The notes under the pieces: model-generated
What the model saw: only the letters and a program-made list of their open reading frames with translations
What the model was told of the DNA's origin: nothing
Database searches by the model: none
Position numbers and translations under genes: made by a program
Shown: piece by piece, positions 1-7,697 of the stretch
How positions within the stretch are numbered: the stretch's first letter is position 1
Layout: the number at the start of each line of letters is the position of its first letter
DNA from: Nonomuraea rhodomycinica
Lineage (GTDB): Bacteria > Actinomycetota > Actinomycetes > Streptosporangiales > Streptosporangiaceae
NCBI RefSeq assembly: GCF_013363995.1
Contig: NZ_JABWGO010000010.1
Span: forward strand, 186,001 to 250,000
DNA: 64,000 nt
Reading direction: 5' to 3'

Positions 1-112
1 CCGCCAGCCCGGTCAACGCCCCGTTCAGGGCGCGGGTCCAGTCGTCGGCCTGGCGCAGCAGGTTGACGACGTCCTCCGGCCCGTTCAGGGCGGACGCCTC
101 GACGTCCCTCAT
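1..112 (-). CDS. Partial hypothetical protein, N-terminal 37 residues
   Basis: An open frame begins with ATG at 112 and runs off the left window edge. Only about 37 residues are visible (start MRDVEASALNGPEDVV). They are helical and charged, with a Trp near residue 25, like the start of WXG100-type or other small type VII secretion-associated proteins, but that is only a hint. Its start codon overlaps the TGA of the upstream gene as ATGA, so the two are probably translationally coupled and in one minus-strand operon. No function can be assigned from this fragment. Confidence 0.6.
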   Translation of the reverse strand, partial: MRDVEASALNGPEDVVNLLRQADDWTRALNGALTGLA

Positions 113-1002
113 GAGGCCTTCTTGGAGGGTGACTTGCCCTTGGCCGGTTCGGGCTCGTTCATGGGGACCCAGTACTCGTCCACCAGGCGGGGGTCGGCGA
201 TCGCGTCGGTGAGGTGCAGGTCGCGCGCGCCCCGCGACGGGTCGCCGGACCGGTAGAAGGCGCCTCTCAGGTCGTTGAGCTTCAGCTCCAGCTTGTTGAG
301 CTCGCTCTCGTACTTGTTGTAGACGTCGGCGAACTGCTTGACGAGGTTGCCGGCCGCGCTCATGAACAGGCCGACCTGGGTCATCAGGGCGACCCTGCCG
401 ACCGGGTGCGTGCTCATCGTGGCCACCGCGCGCAGGATGGGCGCCGAGGTGGCGTACAACCCGAACACCGACAGGTCGTACTCCATCACCTCCTTGTACT
501 GGCTGTGCATGGTGCTGCTCATCGCGCCGGAGATCTTGCCGAGCTGGCCGTACAGGCCGTTGATGTTGAACCGGACGTACTGCTGGAGGGTCTGCTGCGC
601 CACGCCCTTCCAGTAGGGGGTGATGTCGTCGAAGAACGAGCGCCATAAGTCGGACCGGCTGCCCTCCAGCGCCCCGGCCATGTCCTTCCACAGCTCGCGT
701 CGCGCGTAGAACAGGAACGGGTTGCCCATGTTGAGGGTGGCCACCACGTCGAGCGCGAGCGCCGCCGCGCCGAGCCCCGAGACCGCCATGGCGGCCCGGT
801 TGTTCTGGCGCAGCGGGTTCAGCCCCTGGATCAGCCGCCGATAGAAGCCGGGGTCGGTACGCGGCGTGGGGCTGACCGTGATGGTCCGCTGCACGGTGCC
901 GTTGGCGTTGGCGATGTGCAGTTGCCGGTCGCCCGTGGGCGCGGTCTGACCGGGCAGGATCAGCTTCGGCGGTTCGCCCGACGAACTCGACGGAACCGTC
1001 AT
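109..1002 (-). CDS. Hypothetical protein, possible type VII secretion-associated
   Basis: A 297-residue protein that I do not recognise as a named family. Residues 1-65 are polar and Pro/Thr-rich. A hydrophobic segment near residues 70-95 could be one membrane helix, and a second hydrophobic stretch lies near 190-215. The rest is amphipathic helix, with a Lys/Ser-rich tail. Long helices with conserved Trp and Tyr, next to a small WXG100-like gene, suggest an ESX/type VII accessory or substrate protein. This rests on context and composition only. It lies 13 bp downstream of the 1016-1519 gene and overlaps the next gene by ATGA, so the three form an operon. Confidence 0.6.
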   Translation of the reverse strand: MTVPSSSSGEPPKLILPGQTAPTGDRQLHIANANGTVQRTITVSPTPRTDPGFYRRLIQGLNPLRQNNRAAMAVSGLGAAALALDVVATLNMGNPFLFYARRELWKDMAGALEGSRSDLWRSFFDDITPYWKGVAQQTLQQYVRFNINGLYGQLGKISGAMSSTMHSQYKEVMEYDLSVFGLYATSAPILRAVATMSTHPVGRVALMTQVGLFMSAAGNLVKQFADVYNKYESELNKLELKLNDLRGAFYRSGDPSRGARDLHLTDAIADPRLVDEYWVPMNEPEPAKGKSPSKKAS

Positions 1003-1015
1003 CGCGGATTCCTCC

Positions 1016-1519
1016 TCATGCGGGGGTGCTGTGGTGGTCGGCGGCGTGGTAGTTGTCGGCGGCCTTGACGATCTTGCCGCCGTCGGTGCGCAACAACCCG
1101 GACAGGATGCCGGCGCAGTCGGCCCAGGTGTCGGAGACGGTGTTGAACCGGTTGACGAACAGCAACCCGGCTATGGGCACGCCGGCCATGGGGATGAGCT
1201 GCCAGCCCTCGAAGCGGGGCGTCCAGTGCTTGACGGTCTCCACGCCGGTGGCCGAGCTGTCCATGGTGCCGGCGAACTTCCGTATGAACGCCTCGTTGAC
1301 GTCGTAGCCGTTGGGGCTGCCCGTGTCGTCCGGCGGCGGCGCCTGCCGGGTGGACACGGCCAGTGCCGGCTGCGCCTGGCCGGCGGACACGGCCCGTGCC
1401 GGCTGCGCCCGCAGGCTCTGCGGGAGGCAGGCAGGCGGCGGGCAGGCGGGGGTGTGCGGGCACGGGCTCACCACTGAGGGCGAACCAGCCGCGAACGACA
1501 AGGCATGATCATCTGACAC
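1016..1519 (-). CDS. Small helical protein, WXG100/EspC-like candidate
   Basis: Up to 167 residues from a GTG start at 1519, with a weak purine-rich AAAGAG just upstream. The first 60 residues are Pro/Ala/Gln-rich low complexity with an internal near-repeat (AVSAGQAQPALAVSTRQ). The last 100 residues look like a folded helical hairpin with a small-residue hydrophobic turn (IPMAGVPIAGLLFVNR) and conserved Trp residues. This organisation, and the helical neighbour downstream, resemble small ESX-type proteins. The low-complexity N-terminus leaves the start uncertain; an internal GTG near the repeat is possible. First gene of the left-edge minus-strand operon. Confidence 0.55.
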   Translation of the reverse strand: MSDDHALSFAAGSPSVVSPCPHTPACPPPACLPQSLRAQPARAVSAGQAQPALAVSTRQAPPPDDTGSPNGYDVNEAFIRKFAGTMDSSATGVETVKHWTPRFEGWQLIPMAGVPIAGLLFVNRFNTVSDTWADCAGILSGLLRTDGGKIVKAADNYHAADHHSTPA

Positions 1520-1644
1520 GGGCTCTTTGTATCATCACCGTTCCGGGCGGCTGGAGCCGCCGTGGCCGATCCGGCGCGGGTGAACGGAAGATAACTCTCG
1601 CGTTACTGACACAGCCTCGCGCGGTGCGTAAATTGCGGCTGGTG

Positions 1645-1663
1645 TGATCACTGATCACTGATC
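1645..1663. repeat. 7-bp direct repeat TGATCAC upstream of the P450 gene
   Basis: The heptamer TGATCAC occurs twice head to tail, followed by a partial third copy (TGATC). Each contains the palindrome TGATCA. The array ends 44 bp before the P450 start in the divergent gap between 1519 and 1708, so it could be an operator. The rest of the 188-bp gap shows nothing else I can name. Confidence 0.4.
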
Positions 1664-1707
1664 GCCCGTCACTTCCTGTTTCCAGGATCTCCTCTCCAAA
1701 GGGTCAC

Positions 1708-2928
1708 ATGACGACGCACCTCCCCTCCTTCCCCGCCGTGAACGAGAACCCGCTCGACACCTGCCTCCGGCTGCGCGAGATCGCCCCCGTGGTCGAGGTG
1801 GAGTTCCCGGGCGGCGTGCCCGCCTACCTTGCGCTGACCCACAAGGCCGTGCGGGAGATCCTCGCCGGGGACAACAAGACCTTCCTGCGGGACCCCCGCC
1901 ACTGGCCCGCGCTGTACGACGGATCGATTCCCGAGGACTGGCCGCTGCGCGCCATCGTCCAGGGCGGTCACCTGTCCACCATGGACGGCGGCGACCACAG
2001 GCGGCTGCGCGGCCTGGTCGGCAGGGCGTTCACGCCGGCCCGGGTGCAGGCCCTGGAGCCGCGGATCCAGCAGATCATCGACGGCCTGCTGGACGACGTC
2101 GTGGCCGCCGGCGACGGCGTCGACCTGGTGCCCGCCTTCACCGAGGCGCTGCCGATGTGGGTGATCTGCGAGCTGTTCGGCATCCCCGCCGAGGACCGGC
2201 TGCGCCTGCGCAACTGGACCGCCACGCTGCTGGCGCACACCACCCCGCCGGAGGTGGCGTTCGCGACGCAGAACGAACTGCAGGCCTTCCTGCACGAGCT
2301 GGTGGAGCGCAAGCAGCGCGAACCGGGCGACGACCTCACCTCGGGCCTGGTGCAGGCCCGCGACGAGGGCGACCGGCTGACCACCGACGAACTCGTCGGC
2401 GTGCTGTGGCTCATGCTCGTCGCCGGCCACGAGACGACCGTGCACCTGCTCGGGTACGCCGTCGTGGCCCTGGCCCGCAACCCCGGCCAGCTCCGGCTGG
2501 CCATGGCCGAGGACCGCTGGGCCGACGTGGTCGAGGAGACCCTGCGCTACCGCCATTCGGTGATGATGACCAGCTTCCGTTTCACGGCGGAGGACGTGAC
2601 CGTTGCGGGGGTGCGCATCCCCAAGGGCAACGCGGTGGGCGTGGTCTACCAGGCGAGCGGCGTCGATCCGGCGGAGTACGGCGACAGCGCCGACCGGTTC
2701 GACATCACCCGTGAGCAGACCGGGCACCTCGGCTTCGGCCACGGCCCGCGCTACTGCATCGGGGCGCCGCTGGCCCGGCTGGAGAGCAGGCTGGCTCTCG
2801 CCTCGCTGTACCGGCGGCTGCCGCGGCTGAGCCTCGCGATCGACCCCGACGACATCGCGTACTCCCCGTCGTTCTTCACGATCGGCCCGCTGTCGCTGCC
2901 GGTGGACCTCGGTCTCACCGCGTCCTGA
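1708..2928 (+). CDS. Cytochrome P450
   Basis: A 406-residue soluble bacterial P450 that binds heme and activates O2 with electrons from a ferredoxin. The three hallmarks are visible: the I-helix oxygen-binding motif AGHETT at residues 239-244, the K-helix ExxR at E277-R280, and the heme loop FGHGPRYCIGAPLARLE with the proximal thiolate Cys at residue 350. Length is normal for the class. ATG at 1708 has AAAGGG seven bases upstream. No ferredoxin or reductase gene is adjacent, so partners must be elsewhere. The small ABM-fold gene downstream suggests a tailoring or detoxification pair. The substrate cannot be inferred. It most resembles actinomycete secondary-metabolism P450s of the CYP105/CYP107 kind. 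Confidence 0.95.
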   Translation: MTTHLPSFPAVNENPLDTCLRLREIAPVVEVEFPGGVPAYLALTHKAVREILAGDNKTFLRDPRHWPALYDGSIPEDWPLRAIVQGGHLSTMDGGDHRRLRGLVGRAFTPARVQALEPRIQQIIDGLLDDVVAAGDGVDLVPAFTEALPMWVICELFGIPAEDRLRLRNWTATLLAHTTPPEVAFATQNELQAFLHELVERKQREPGDDLTSGLVQARDEGDRLTTDELVGVLWLMLVAGHETTVHLLGYAVVALARNPGQLRLAMAEDRWADVVEETLRYRHSVMMTSFRFTAEDVTVAGVRIPKGNAVGVVYQASGVDPAEYGDSADRFDITREQTGHLGFGHGPRYCIGAPLARLESRLALASLYRRLPRLSLAIDPDDIAYSPSFFTIGPLSLPVDLGLTAS

Positions 2929-3020
2929 CGTTTTGCCGGTCGTTGGCATCGGAGCGCCGGCGACAGGGGTACGTCCTCCCCCATGGGGCGATCTTCGCAG
3001 CCCCGGAGGGGAGGACGGTC

Positions 3021-3305
3021 ATGTACGCGACGGTACGGCGGTACGAGGGAGTCACCGATCCCGCCGAGGCGGCACGCCTGGTCAACGAGGGGTTCGTGCC
3101 GCTCCTGCGCGACGTCCCCGGGTTCGTGGCCTACTACTGGGTCGACGCGGGGGACGGCGTGATGCTGTCCACCAGTGTCTTCGAGGATGAGGCCGGGGCC
3201 GAGGAGTCCACCAAGCGGGCCGCCGAGTTCGTGCGGGAGAGCCTCTCGTCCCTGCTGCCGAACGCTCCTCAGGTCACGGCCGGCGAGGTCGTGGCGACCG
3301 GGTGA
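3021..3305 (+). CDS. ABM-like dimeric alpha/beta barrel protein
   Basis: A 94-residue protein with the alternating strand-helix pattern of the antibiotic biosynthesis monooxygenase (ABM) / dimeric alpha-beta barrel fold: an N-terminal strand (ATVRRYEGV), a long helix (AEAARLVNEGFVPLLRDV), then strands with aromatic residues (FVAYYWVD) and a C-terminal helix. ATG at 3021 is preferred because a strong GGAGGGGAGG lies upstream. An upstream in-frame start at 2943 has no such signal. Members either oxidise aromatic polyketides or are uncharacterised small enzymes. Function here is unknown. It follows the P450 by about 90 bp and may be co-transcribed. Confidence 0.75.
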   Translation: MYATVRRYEGVTDPAEAARLVNEGFVPLLRDVPGFVAYYWVDAGDGVMLSTSVFEDEAGAEESTKRAAEFVRESLSSLLPNAPQVTAGEVVATG

Positions 3306-3319
3306 CGGCCGGCTGCCGC

Positions 3320-3398
3320 TCAGGCGACTGATCAGGCGGCTGGTCAGGGCGGCTGGTCAGGGCGGCTGGTCAGGGTGGCTGGTCAGGGTGGCTGGTCA
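3320..3398. repeat. Tandem 12-13 bp repeats in a convergent gap
   Basis: Seven copies of a unit like TCAGGGCGGCTGG occur head to tail, with spacings of 12, 12, 13, 13, 13 and 13 bp. They fill most of the gap between the plus gene ending at 3305 and the minus gene ending at 3396. The last copy contains the TGA stop (3396-3398) of the minus gene, so each copy carries a TGA on that strand. Probably produced by slippage or unequal duplication of the gene's 3' end. Confidence 0.85.
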
Positions 3399-4232
3399 GG
3401 CGGCGCCGAAGTCCGCGGCGTGGTCGCGGGCCCACTGCCCGTACGTCCGGGCGGGCCGGCCGGTGACCTTCGCGATCGTGTCCGTGGGCGGCAGGGGCCG
3501 GTCCACGGCGGCGGCCGACTCGCGGATCACCGCCTCGGCGACCTGCGGCGTCGTCCAGGCGCCGAGCTCGGCCCGGTACTCCTCCAGGTCCTGGACGTCG
3601 AAGCGGACCGGGCGGCCGACGGCCTCGCCGATCAGCTCGGCCTGACGCCTCCGGGTGAGCAGTTCCGGCCCGGTCAGCGTGTACGCCGCGCCCTCGTGCC
3701 CCGGCTCGGTCAAGGCGCGTACGGCGACCGCCGCGATGTCGGCCTCGTGCACGGGCGCCGAGCGGGAGTCCGGGAACGGGTCCCGTACCACTCCCTCGTC
3801 CCGGACCGAGCGGGCCCACTGCAGGGTGTTGGTGGCGAACCCGCCCGGCCGCAGGAACGTCCAGGCGACGCCGGAGCGGGTCACGGCCTGCTCCGCGTCG
3901 CCGTGCATGCGGCTGATCGCGTCGGCCGAGGCGGGATCGTGGAGCACCCCGGACAGCAGGACGATGTGCTCCACCCCGGCGGACGCCGCGGCGGCGACGA
4001 AGCCGTCCACACCGCGCGGCTCGGCGTACAGGAAGACCTTGCCGACGCCCGTGAGCGCCTTGCCGAACGTGGCGGGGTCGGCGAGGTCGCAGAGCACCGC
4101 CTCCACCCCGGCGGGCACGCGGGCCGCGCCCGGGTCGCGGCCGGCCGCGCGGACCGGCTCTCCCGCGTCGAGAAGCTGTCGTACGAGGCTGCGCGCGACG
4201 TGCCCGCGCGCTCCGGTGACCAGAATCGTCAT
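3396..4232 (-). CDS. NmrA-like NAD(P)-binding reductase
   Basis: A 278-residue atypical short-chain dehydrogenase. The N-terminal Rossmann motif reads TILVTGARGHVARSLVRQLLDAG, and the fold continues as in NmrA/YtfG/QorB (NAD(P)H:quinone oxidoreductase type 2-like) proteins, with no canonical YxxxK catalytic pair. ATG at 4232 is chosen because it starts exactly at the Rossmann strand; a much longer frame upstream is only a shadow over the divergent regulator. It is divergent from the XRE regulator at 4317 across an 84-bp gap, a common arrangement in which the regulator controls the reductase. Likely role: redox sensing or reduction of quinone-like compounds. Confidence 0.85.
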   Translation of the reverse strand: MTILVTGARGHVARSLVRQLLDAGEPVRAAGRDPGAARVPAGVEAVLCDLADPATFGKALTGVGKVFLYAEPRGVDGFVAAAASAGVEHIVLLSGVLHDPASADAISRMHGDAEQAVTRSGVAWTFLRPGGFATNTLQWARSVRDEGVVRDPFPDSRSAPVHEADIAAVAVRALTEPGHEGAAYTLTGPELLTRRRQAELIGEAVGRPVRFDVQDLEEYRAELGAWTTPQVAEAVIRESAAAVDRPLPPTDTIAKVTGRPARTYGQWARDHAADFGAA

Positions 4233-4316
4233 GTGACCAGCCTGGCCGCGGCCAGGAGAGGCCGGGTAGGCACCCGTGGGCCTGGGACTCGCAGTACCAG
4301 GCCATGATGGAGGACG

Positions 4317-5174
4317 ATGAACAGGGAGGAACTGGGCAGCTTCCTGCGCAGCAGGCGCGAGCGGGTCAGCCCCGGCGAGGTCGGGCTCGCTCCCGGCGGC
4401 CGGCGCCAGACGCCGGGGCTGCGGCGCGAGGAGGTCGCGCTGCTGGCCGGGATCTCGGTCGACTACTACATCCGGCTGGAGCAAGGGCGCGGGCCGCAGC
4501 CGTCCGCGCAGGTGCTCGCCGCGCTCAGCCGTACGCTGCGGCTGAGCGGCGACGAGCACGACTACCTGCTCCGCATGGGCGACCAGGCGCCGGCTCCGGC
4601 GGGCTCCTCGCCGGAGGTGCCCGCGAACGCGCTGCGCCTCCTGGAACGCCTGGACGAGGTCCCCGCGATGATCGTCAACACCCGCGGCGACCTGCTGGCC
4701 TGGAACGAGATGCTGGTCGCGCTCATCGGCGACCCGGCAGACATACCGCGCCGGGAGCGGAACACGCTGCGATGGCTGTTCGGCACCGAGCCGAACCTGC
4801 CGCACAACCGGGTCGAGCTCGCCCGCCAGGCCGTCGCCGACCTGCGGGCCAGCGGCCGCTACCCGGACGACCCGGGTGTGCGGCAGCTCGTGGACGAGCT
4901 GACCTCGACGAGCCGGCTGTTCGCCGAACTGTGGGCGGCGCGGGAGGTGGAGGTGCAGCGGACCATGACGAAGAGGACCACGCATCCCGTGCTGGGCGAG
5001 ATGGAGCTCGACTGCGAGGTCCTGTCCCTGCCCGGCGGCGACCATCGCGTCATCCTCTACACCGCCGCCCCGGGCACGCCCACCCATGACGCGCTCAAGC
5101 GGCTGCGATCATCACGCGGCCGGCCGCCCAGGCACGCGGGATGCGTCATCCCCACCGGACCTGCCGACAGGTGA
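4317..5174 (+). CDS. XRE-family regulator with MmyB-like ligand domain
   Basis: A 285-residue DNA-binding regulator. Residues 5-75 are the XRE helix-turn-helix (LGSFLRSRRERVSP to LRREEVALLAGISVDYYIRLEQGRG). The remainder matches the MmyB/PAS-like C-terminal domain found with this class (DEVPAMIVNTRGDLLAWNEM, and EVEVQRTMTKRTTHPVLGEMEL), which is thought to bind a small ligand. ATG at 4317 has GGAGGACG immediately upstream. It probably regulates the divergent NmrA-type reductase and itself. Ligand unknown. Confidence 0.92.
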   Translation: MNREELGSFLRSRRERVSPGEVGLAPGGRRQTPGLRREEVALLAGISVDYYIRLEQGRGPQPSAQVLAALSRTLRLSGDEHDYLLRMGDQAPAPAGSSPEVPANALRLLERLDEVPAMIVNTRGDLLAWNEMLVALIGDPADIPRRERNTLRWLFGTEPNLPHNRVELARQAVADLRASGRYPDDPGVRQLVDELTSTSRLFAELWAAREVEVQRTMTKRTTHPVLGEMELDCEVLSLPGGDHRVILYTAAPGTPTHDALKRLRSSRGRPPRHAGCVIPTGPADR

Positions 5175-5192
5175 CCGGCGGCCTCTCGCCGG
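5175..5192. terminator. Short GC stem-loop between convergent genes
   Basis: A 6-bp perfect stem CCGGCG/CGCCGG with a 6-base loop starts directly after the stop of the XRE regulator and lies 14 bp from the stop of the minus-strand phosphotransferase. There is no T-tract, as is usual in high-GC actinomycetes. It could terminate both transcripts. Confidence 0.45.
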
Positions 5193-5205
5193 CGGGTGAG
5201 CGCTG

Positions 5206-6048
5206 TCAGGCGTATCGCTCCAGCCAGGCCACGATGTGGTCGACGTAGCTGTCGACGTACCTCAGCGGCTTGCCGCCGAGTTCGAGGACCGCGACGAGGT
5301 GGTCCACGCCGAAGGTGCGATCCCAGACGCGGGCCCGCCGGTAGGTCTCGCGGTCGACGGCCTGGCGGAGGTGGTCCCAGCCGTGCCAGGCCATGAAGGC
5401 GGCGTCGATCGCGGGATCGAACAGGTGGGCCCGGTCCCAGTCGAGGACGCCGATCAGCCGGCCGTCCTCGCCCCAGTGGACGTTGCTCCCCACGAGGTCG
5501 CCGTGGACGAGCGTGTCGGGGACCGGCTCCAGGGCCGTCGCCTCCGCCAGGCGCCGCCGGCCCTCCTCGCGCCACCTGTCGGGGAAGCGCGGGATGACCT
5601 CCTCGGCCAGGATCGCCGCCCAGTTGTCGCGGCCCTCGTGCTCGCGCGGCGCGGGCAGCAGGGCGCGCAGCTCCGGCGTGACGGGGAGCTCCCGGATGGC
5701 GCTCAGCAGGGCGCCGGTTCCCGCGGGGTCGCCCACGCCCTCGGGGTGCCCGGCGCCGTCGATCCACGACACGGCGACGGCCGCCCGCTCCTCGAACCAC
5801 GTCACCGGGGTCAGCGGCTCGGGGACGGCGAAGGGGAGCCCGGCGGCGGCGATCAGACGCAGCACCTCGGTACGGCGTGGCAGGGCCTCGGCGCCGGTGG
5901 GGCGCCGGCTGACGCGCACGGCGGCGACACCGGGCAGCAGGACGACGTCGTGGATGCCGCCCCGGACGAACCGCGCCGAGTCGAGGCGGGCCCCCGGCAC
6001 GAGCGCGTCGGCCATCGCCAGCAGGTCGTCGGGTACCCGGTCGGTCAT
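5206..6048 (-). CDS. Aminoglycoside phosphotransferase-family kinase
   Basis: A 280-residue small-molecule kinase of the APH/choline-kinase fold. The catalytic loop LVHGDLVGSNVHW (HGDxxxxN) and the metal-binding GVLDWDRA (IDWD-like) are both present, so it should be active as an ATP-dependent phosphotransferase. The N-terminal lobe includes a strand-rich nucleotide-binding region (VRGGIHDVVLLPGVAAVRVSR). The family includes antibiotic kinases, but most actinomycete members have unknown substrates, and resistance cannot be claimed from sequence. It converges with the XRE regulator. Confidence 0.9.
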   Translation of the reverse strand: MTDRVPDDLLAMADALVPGARLDSARFVRGGIHDVVLLPGVAAVRVSRRPTGAEALPRRTEVLRLIAAAGLPFAVPEPLTPVTWFEERAAVAVSWIDGAGHPEGVGDPAGTGALLSAIRELPVTPELRALLPAPREHEGRDNWAAILAEEVIPRFPDRWREEGRRRLAEATALEPVPDTLVHGDLVGSNVHWGEDGRLIGVLDWDRAHLFDPAIDAAFMAWHGWDHLRQAVDRETYRRARVWDRTFGVDHLVAVLELGGKPLRYVDSYVDHIVAWLERYA

Positions 6049-6088
6049 CTCGTTCGGCTGCTCTCGGTCGTGCGGTCGGTGCGGGCGG

Positions 6089-6266
6089 TCAGAGGGTGTG
6101 GCCGCCGAGGTCGCGGACGACCCCGGCGAAGGCGCGGACGAAGTGCAGCTCCGCCGCGAGGGTCAGGACGACCTCGATGTCGGCGACGCGCTGACACCCG
6201 GCGAACCCCTTCTCAGCGGACGTCGAGTGCGCTGACAGCGTGGTTCAGAGAACTCTGATCCGTCAA
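6089..6266 (-). pseudogene. Small hypothetical gene split by a +1 frameshift
   Basis: TTG at 6266 follows a strong GAGGAGG and opens a 17-codon frame (TDQSSLNHAVSALDVR) that ends at TGA 6215-6213. Skipping one base at CGC-TGA-GAA joins it smoothly to a second frame (EKGFAGCQRVADIEVV ... VVRDLGGHTL) that stops at 6089. The joined product would be about 59 residues with typical actinomycete codon use in its second part. Either a one-base insertion killed the gene, or a sequencing error or a programmed +1 shift at UGA is involved. I do not recognise the family. It starts only 26 bp from the divergent small frame at 6293. Confidence 0.55.
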
Positions 6267-6292
6267 CAGAGATCCTCCTCACGCATCGGGAC

Positions 6293-6523
6293 ATGACTGT
6301 GAACACCGAGATCCGGGCCGGTGTGCCGGCCCTCGGCCTTGCCCTGACCACCGCCGGCACCGCCGCCGCGGGCGTGGCGGCGTGGCTGGCGCAGGCCCGG
6401 CCGTCCCGCCTGATCGGCGGTGGTTCCTGGTCGCCGGACCAGGCGACCGAGGTGGCGCTCGGCCGGTCGTTCGACGTGGTGATCCACCTGCACAAGGTCA
6501 CGGCCGCCCGGCTCCTGCCGTGA
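6293..6523 (+). CDS. Small hypothetical protein (76 residues)
   Basis: A short frame with strong third-position GC bias, which argues it is or was coding. Residues 10-32 form a hydrophobic Ala/Gly-rich segment (VPALGLALTTAGTAAAGVAAW), and the tail contains SWSPDQATEVALGRSFDVVIHLHK. The upstream signal is weak (CGGGAC before ATG). I do not recognise it; it could be a remnant of a longer gene. Nothing else of note lies between it and the repeat array that begins at 6627. Confidence 0.4.
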   Translation: MTVNTEIRAGVPALGLALTTAGTAAAGVAAWLAQARPSRLIGGGSWSPDQATEVALGRSFDVVIHLHKVTAARLLP

Positions 6524-6626
6524 CCCGCGACGGCCCGTGACCCGCGAGGGTCCGTGACGGGTGGCAGCCGGACGACGGCGGCCGGGAGGCCGGCGTCGTC
6601 CGGTCCCTGGAGTCGGGGAGGGCGGC

Positions 6627-6699
6627 CTCACCGAGCCGGAGAGAGAAGGCTCATCGAGCCGGCGAGAGAAGCCTCATCGAGCGGGAGAGAGCAGGCTCA
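6627..6699. repeat. Tandem 23-bp repeats in a convergent gap
   Basis: Units starting CTCAYCGAGC recur at 6627, 6650 and 6673 with an exact 23-bp period, and a partial fourth copy begins at 6696. That last copy supplies the TGA stop (6697-6699) of the minus-strand DUF5829 gene. Purine-rich GAGAGA blocks lie in the middle of each unit. Architecture parallels the arrays at 3320 and 11124. Confidence 0.85.
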
Positions 6700-7644
6700 C
6701 TGAGGGGCGTCGAAGGTCCACACGGCGTGCGCGCCGGGGCCCACGGCGAGGGTCGAGCGGCCGATCCGCTCCTCGGTCATGTACGCCAGCGACTTGTTGA
6801 GCACGAAGTCGACCCGCTTCAGGCCGGCCTGCTCGCGCGGAACGGAGTCGAGGTGGATCCGGGTGCCGCCGCCCGTCGCGACGACGCCGCCGTTGGCGAG
6901 GGACTGGACGGTGAACCCGCCGGCGCGCAGCAGCGGCACCATGGTGGCGAGGTCGCGGGCCGGGACCCCCATGCGGATGGCGGTGATGTCGCGCATCAGG
7001 CGGTCGCGGTAGTCGTCGGGCAGGTAGCGCTCGCGGCCGACGTCGCCGGGGAAGCTCTCCGGCTCGGTCTTGCTGCGCGGGTCGGCGAAGTACTCCGGCA
7101 GGTACTCCATCGCCCAGGGGTCGAAGGCCTCGTACTGGTCGCTGAAGGTGCGGATGGTGTCGAACCACGGCACCTTGACGCCGTCGCCGAAGTCGCGCGT
7201 CTGGCGGTACGGGACCGGGGTGATCCCCTGCGCCTTCAGCCGCTCGCCCACGGTGGCGAGGTCGCCGGCGCGCTCGGCCGAGACGGCCATGCCGGCGGAG
7301 CCGAACTCGGCGTCCTGGCCGGGCAGGTCGCCGACCGAGAACAGTTCGAGGTAGGTCTCCCGGCCCTTCAGGTAGCGGCCCTTCCAGGTCATCCCGCCGC
7401 CGGTCGTGGTGCGGACCTCGAAGTTGGCGAACTTCTTCAGGTACTCGGAGTTCTCGACCGCGTCGGCGGTCTCCTTGTCCACAACGCTGTAGGCGTGGTT
7501 GTAGAACAGCAGCTGACGGTCGGTCTTCGGCTGGGCCTCGTCGGCCGTGGCCGCGCTCGCGCCTCCCGCGACCGCACCGGTCAGCGCGACGGTGAACGCC
7601 GCGGTGAGCACGGTGATCGTCCGTAAGGTTCGGTTAATCAGCAT
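6697..7644 (-). CDS. Secreted DUF5829-family protein
   Basis: A 315-residue exported protein. Residues 1-32 form a clear Sec signal peptide (LINRTLRTITVLTAAFTVALTGAVAGGASAA, cleavage near AnA), which fixes ATG 7644 as the start although the frame is open far upstream. The mature part opens LLFYNHAYSVVDKETADAVENSEYLKKFA, the pattern I associate with DUF5829, a VOC-like fold family of unknown function in actinomycetes. It lies 53 bp downstream of the ECF sigma factor on the same strand, so it may be in that operon or regulon. Its 3' end is embedded in the 23-bp repeat array. Confidence 0.8.
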   Translation of the reverse strand: MLINRTLRTITVLTAAFTVALTGAVAGGASAATADEAQPKTDRQLLFYNHAYSVVDKETADAVENSEYLKKFANFEVRTTTGGGMTWKGRYLKGRETYLELFSVGDLPGQDAEFGSAGMAVSAERAGDLATVGERLKAQGITPVPYRQTRDFGDGVKVPWFDTIRTFSDQYEAFDPWAMEYLPEYFADPRSKTEPESFPGDVGRERYLPDDYRDRLMRDITAIRMGVPARDLATMVPLLRAGGFTVQSLANGGVVATGGGTRIHLDSVPREQAGLKRVDFVLNKSLAYMTEERIGRSTLAVGPGAHAVWTFDAPQ

Positions 7645-7697
7645 GTTCGTGATCTTAGGCAGGCAGTGATCAACACCACTGGGGATTTGACAATCCC

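Noticed and set aside
3320..3400. Tandem repeats considered as a CRISPR array.
   Set aside because: Units are 12-13 bp with no spacers and no cas genes nearby; simple tandem duplication explains them.
3396..5087. A 563-codon open frame on the minus strand that includes the NmrA-like gene.
   Set aside because: Its upstream part lies antisense to the XRE regulator, whose motifs and ribosome binding site are clear. The Rossmann start at 4232 is the natural beginning.
5206..6048. Calling the phosphotransferase an antibiotic-resistance gene.
   Set aside because: The fold is shared with many metabolic kinases and nothing nearby points to a specific drug.
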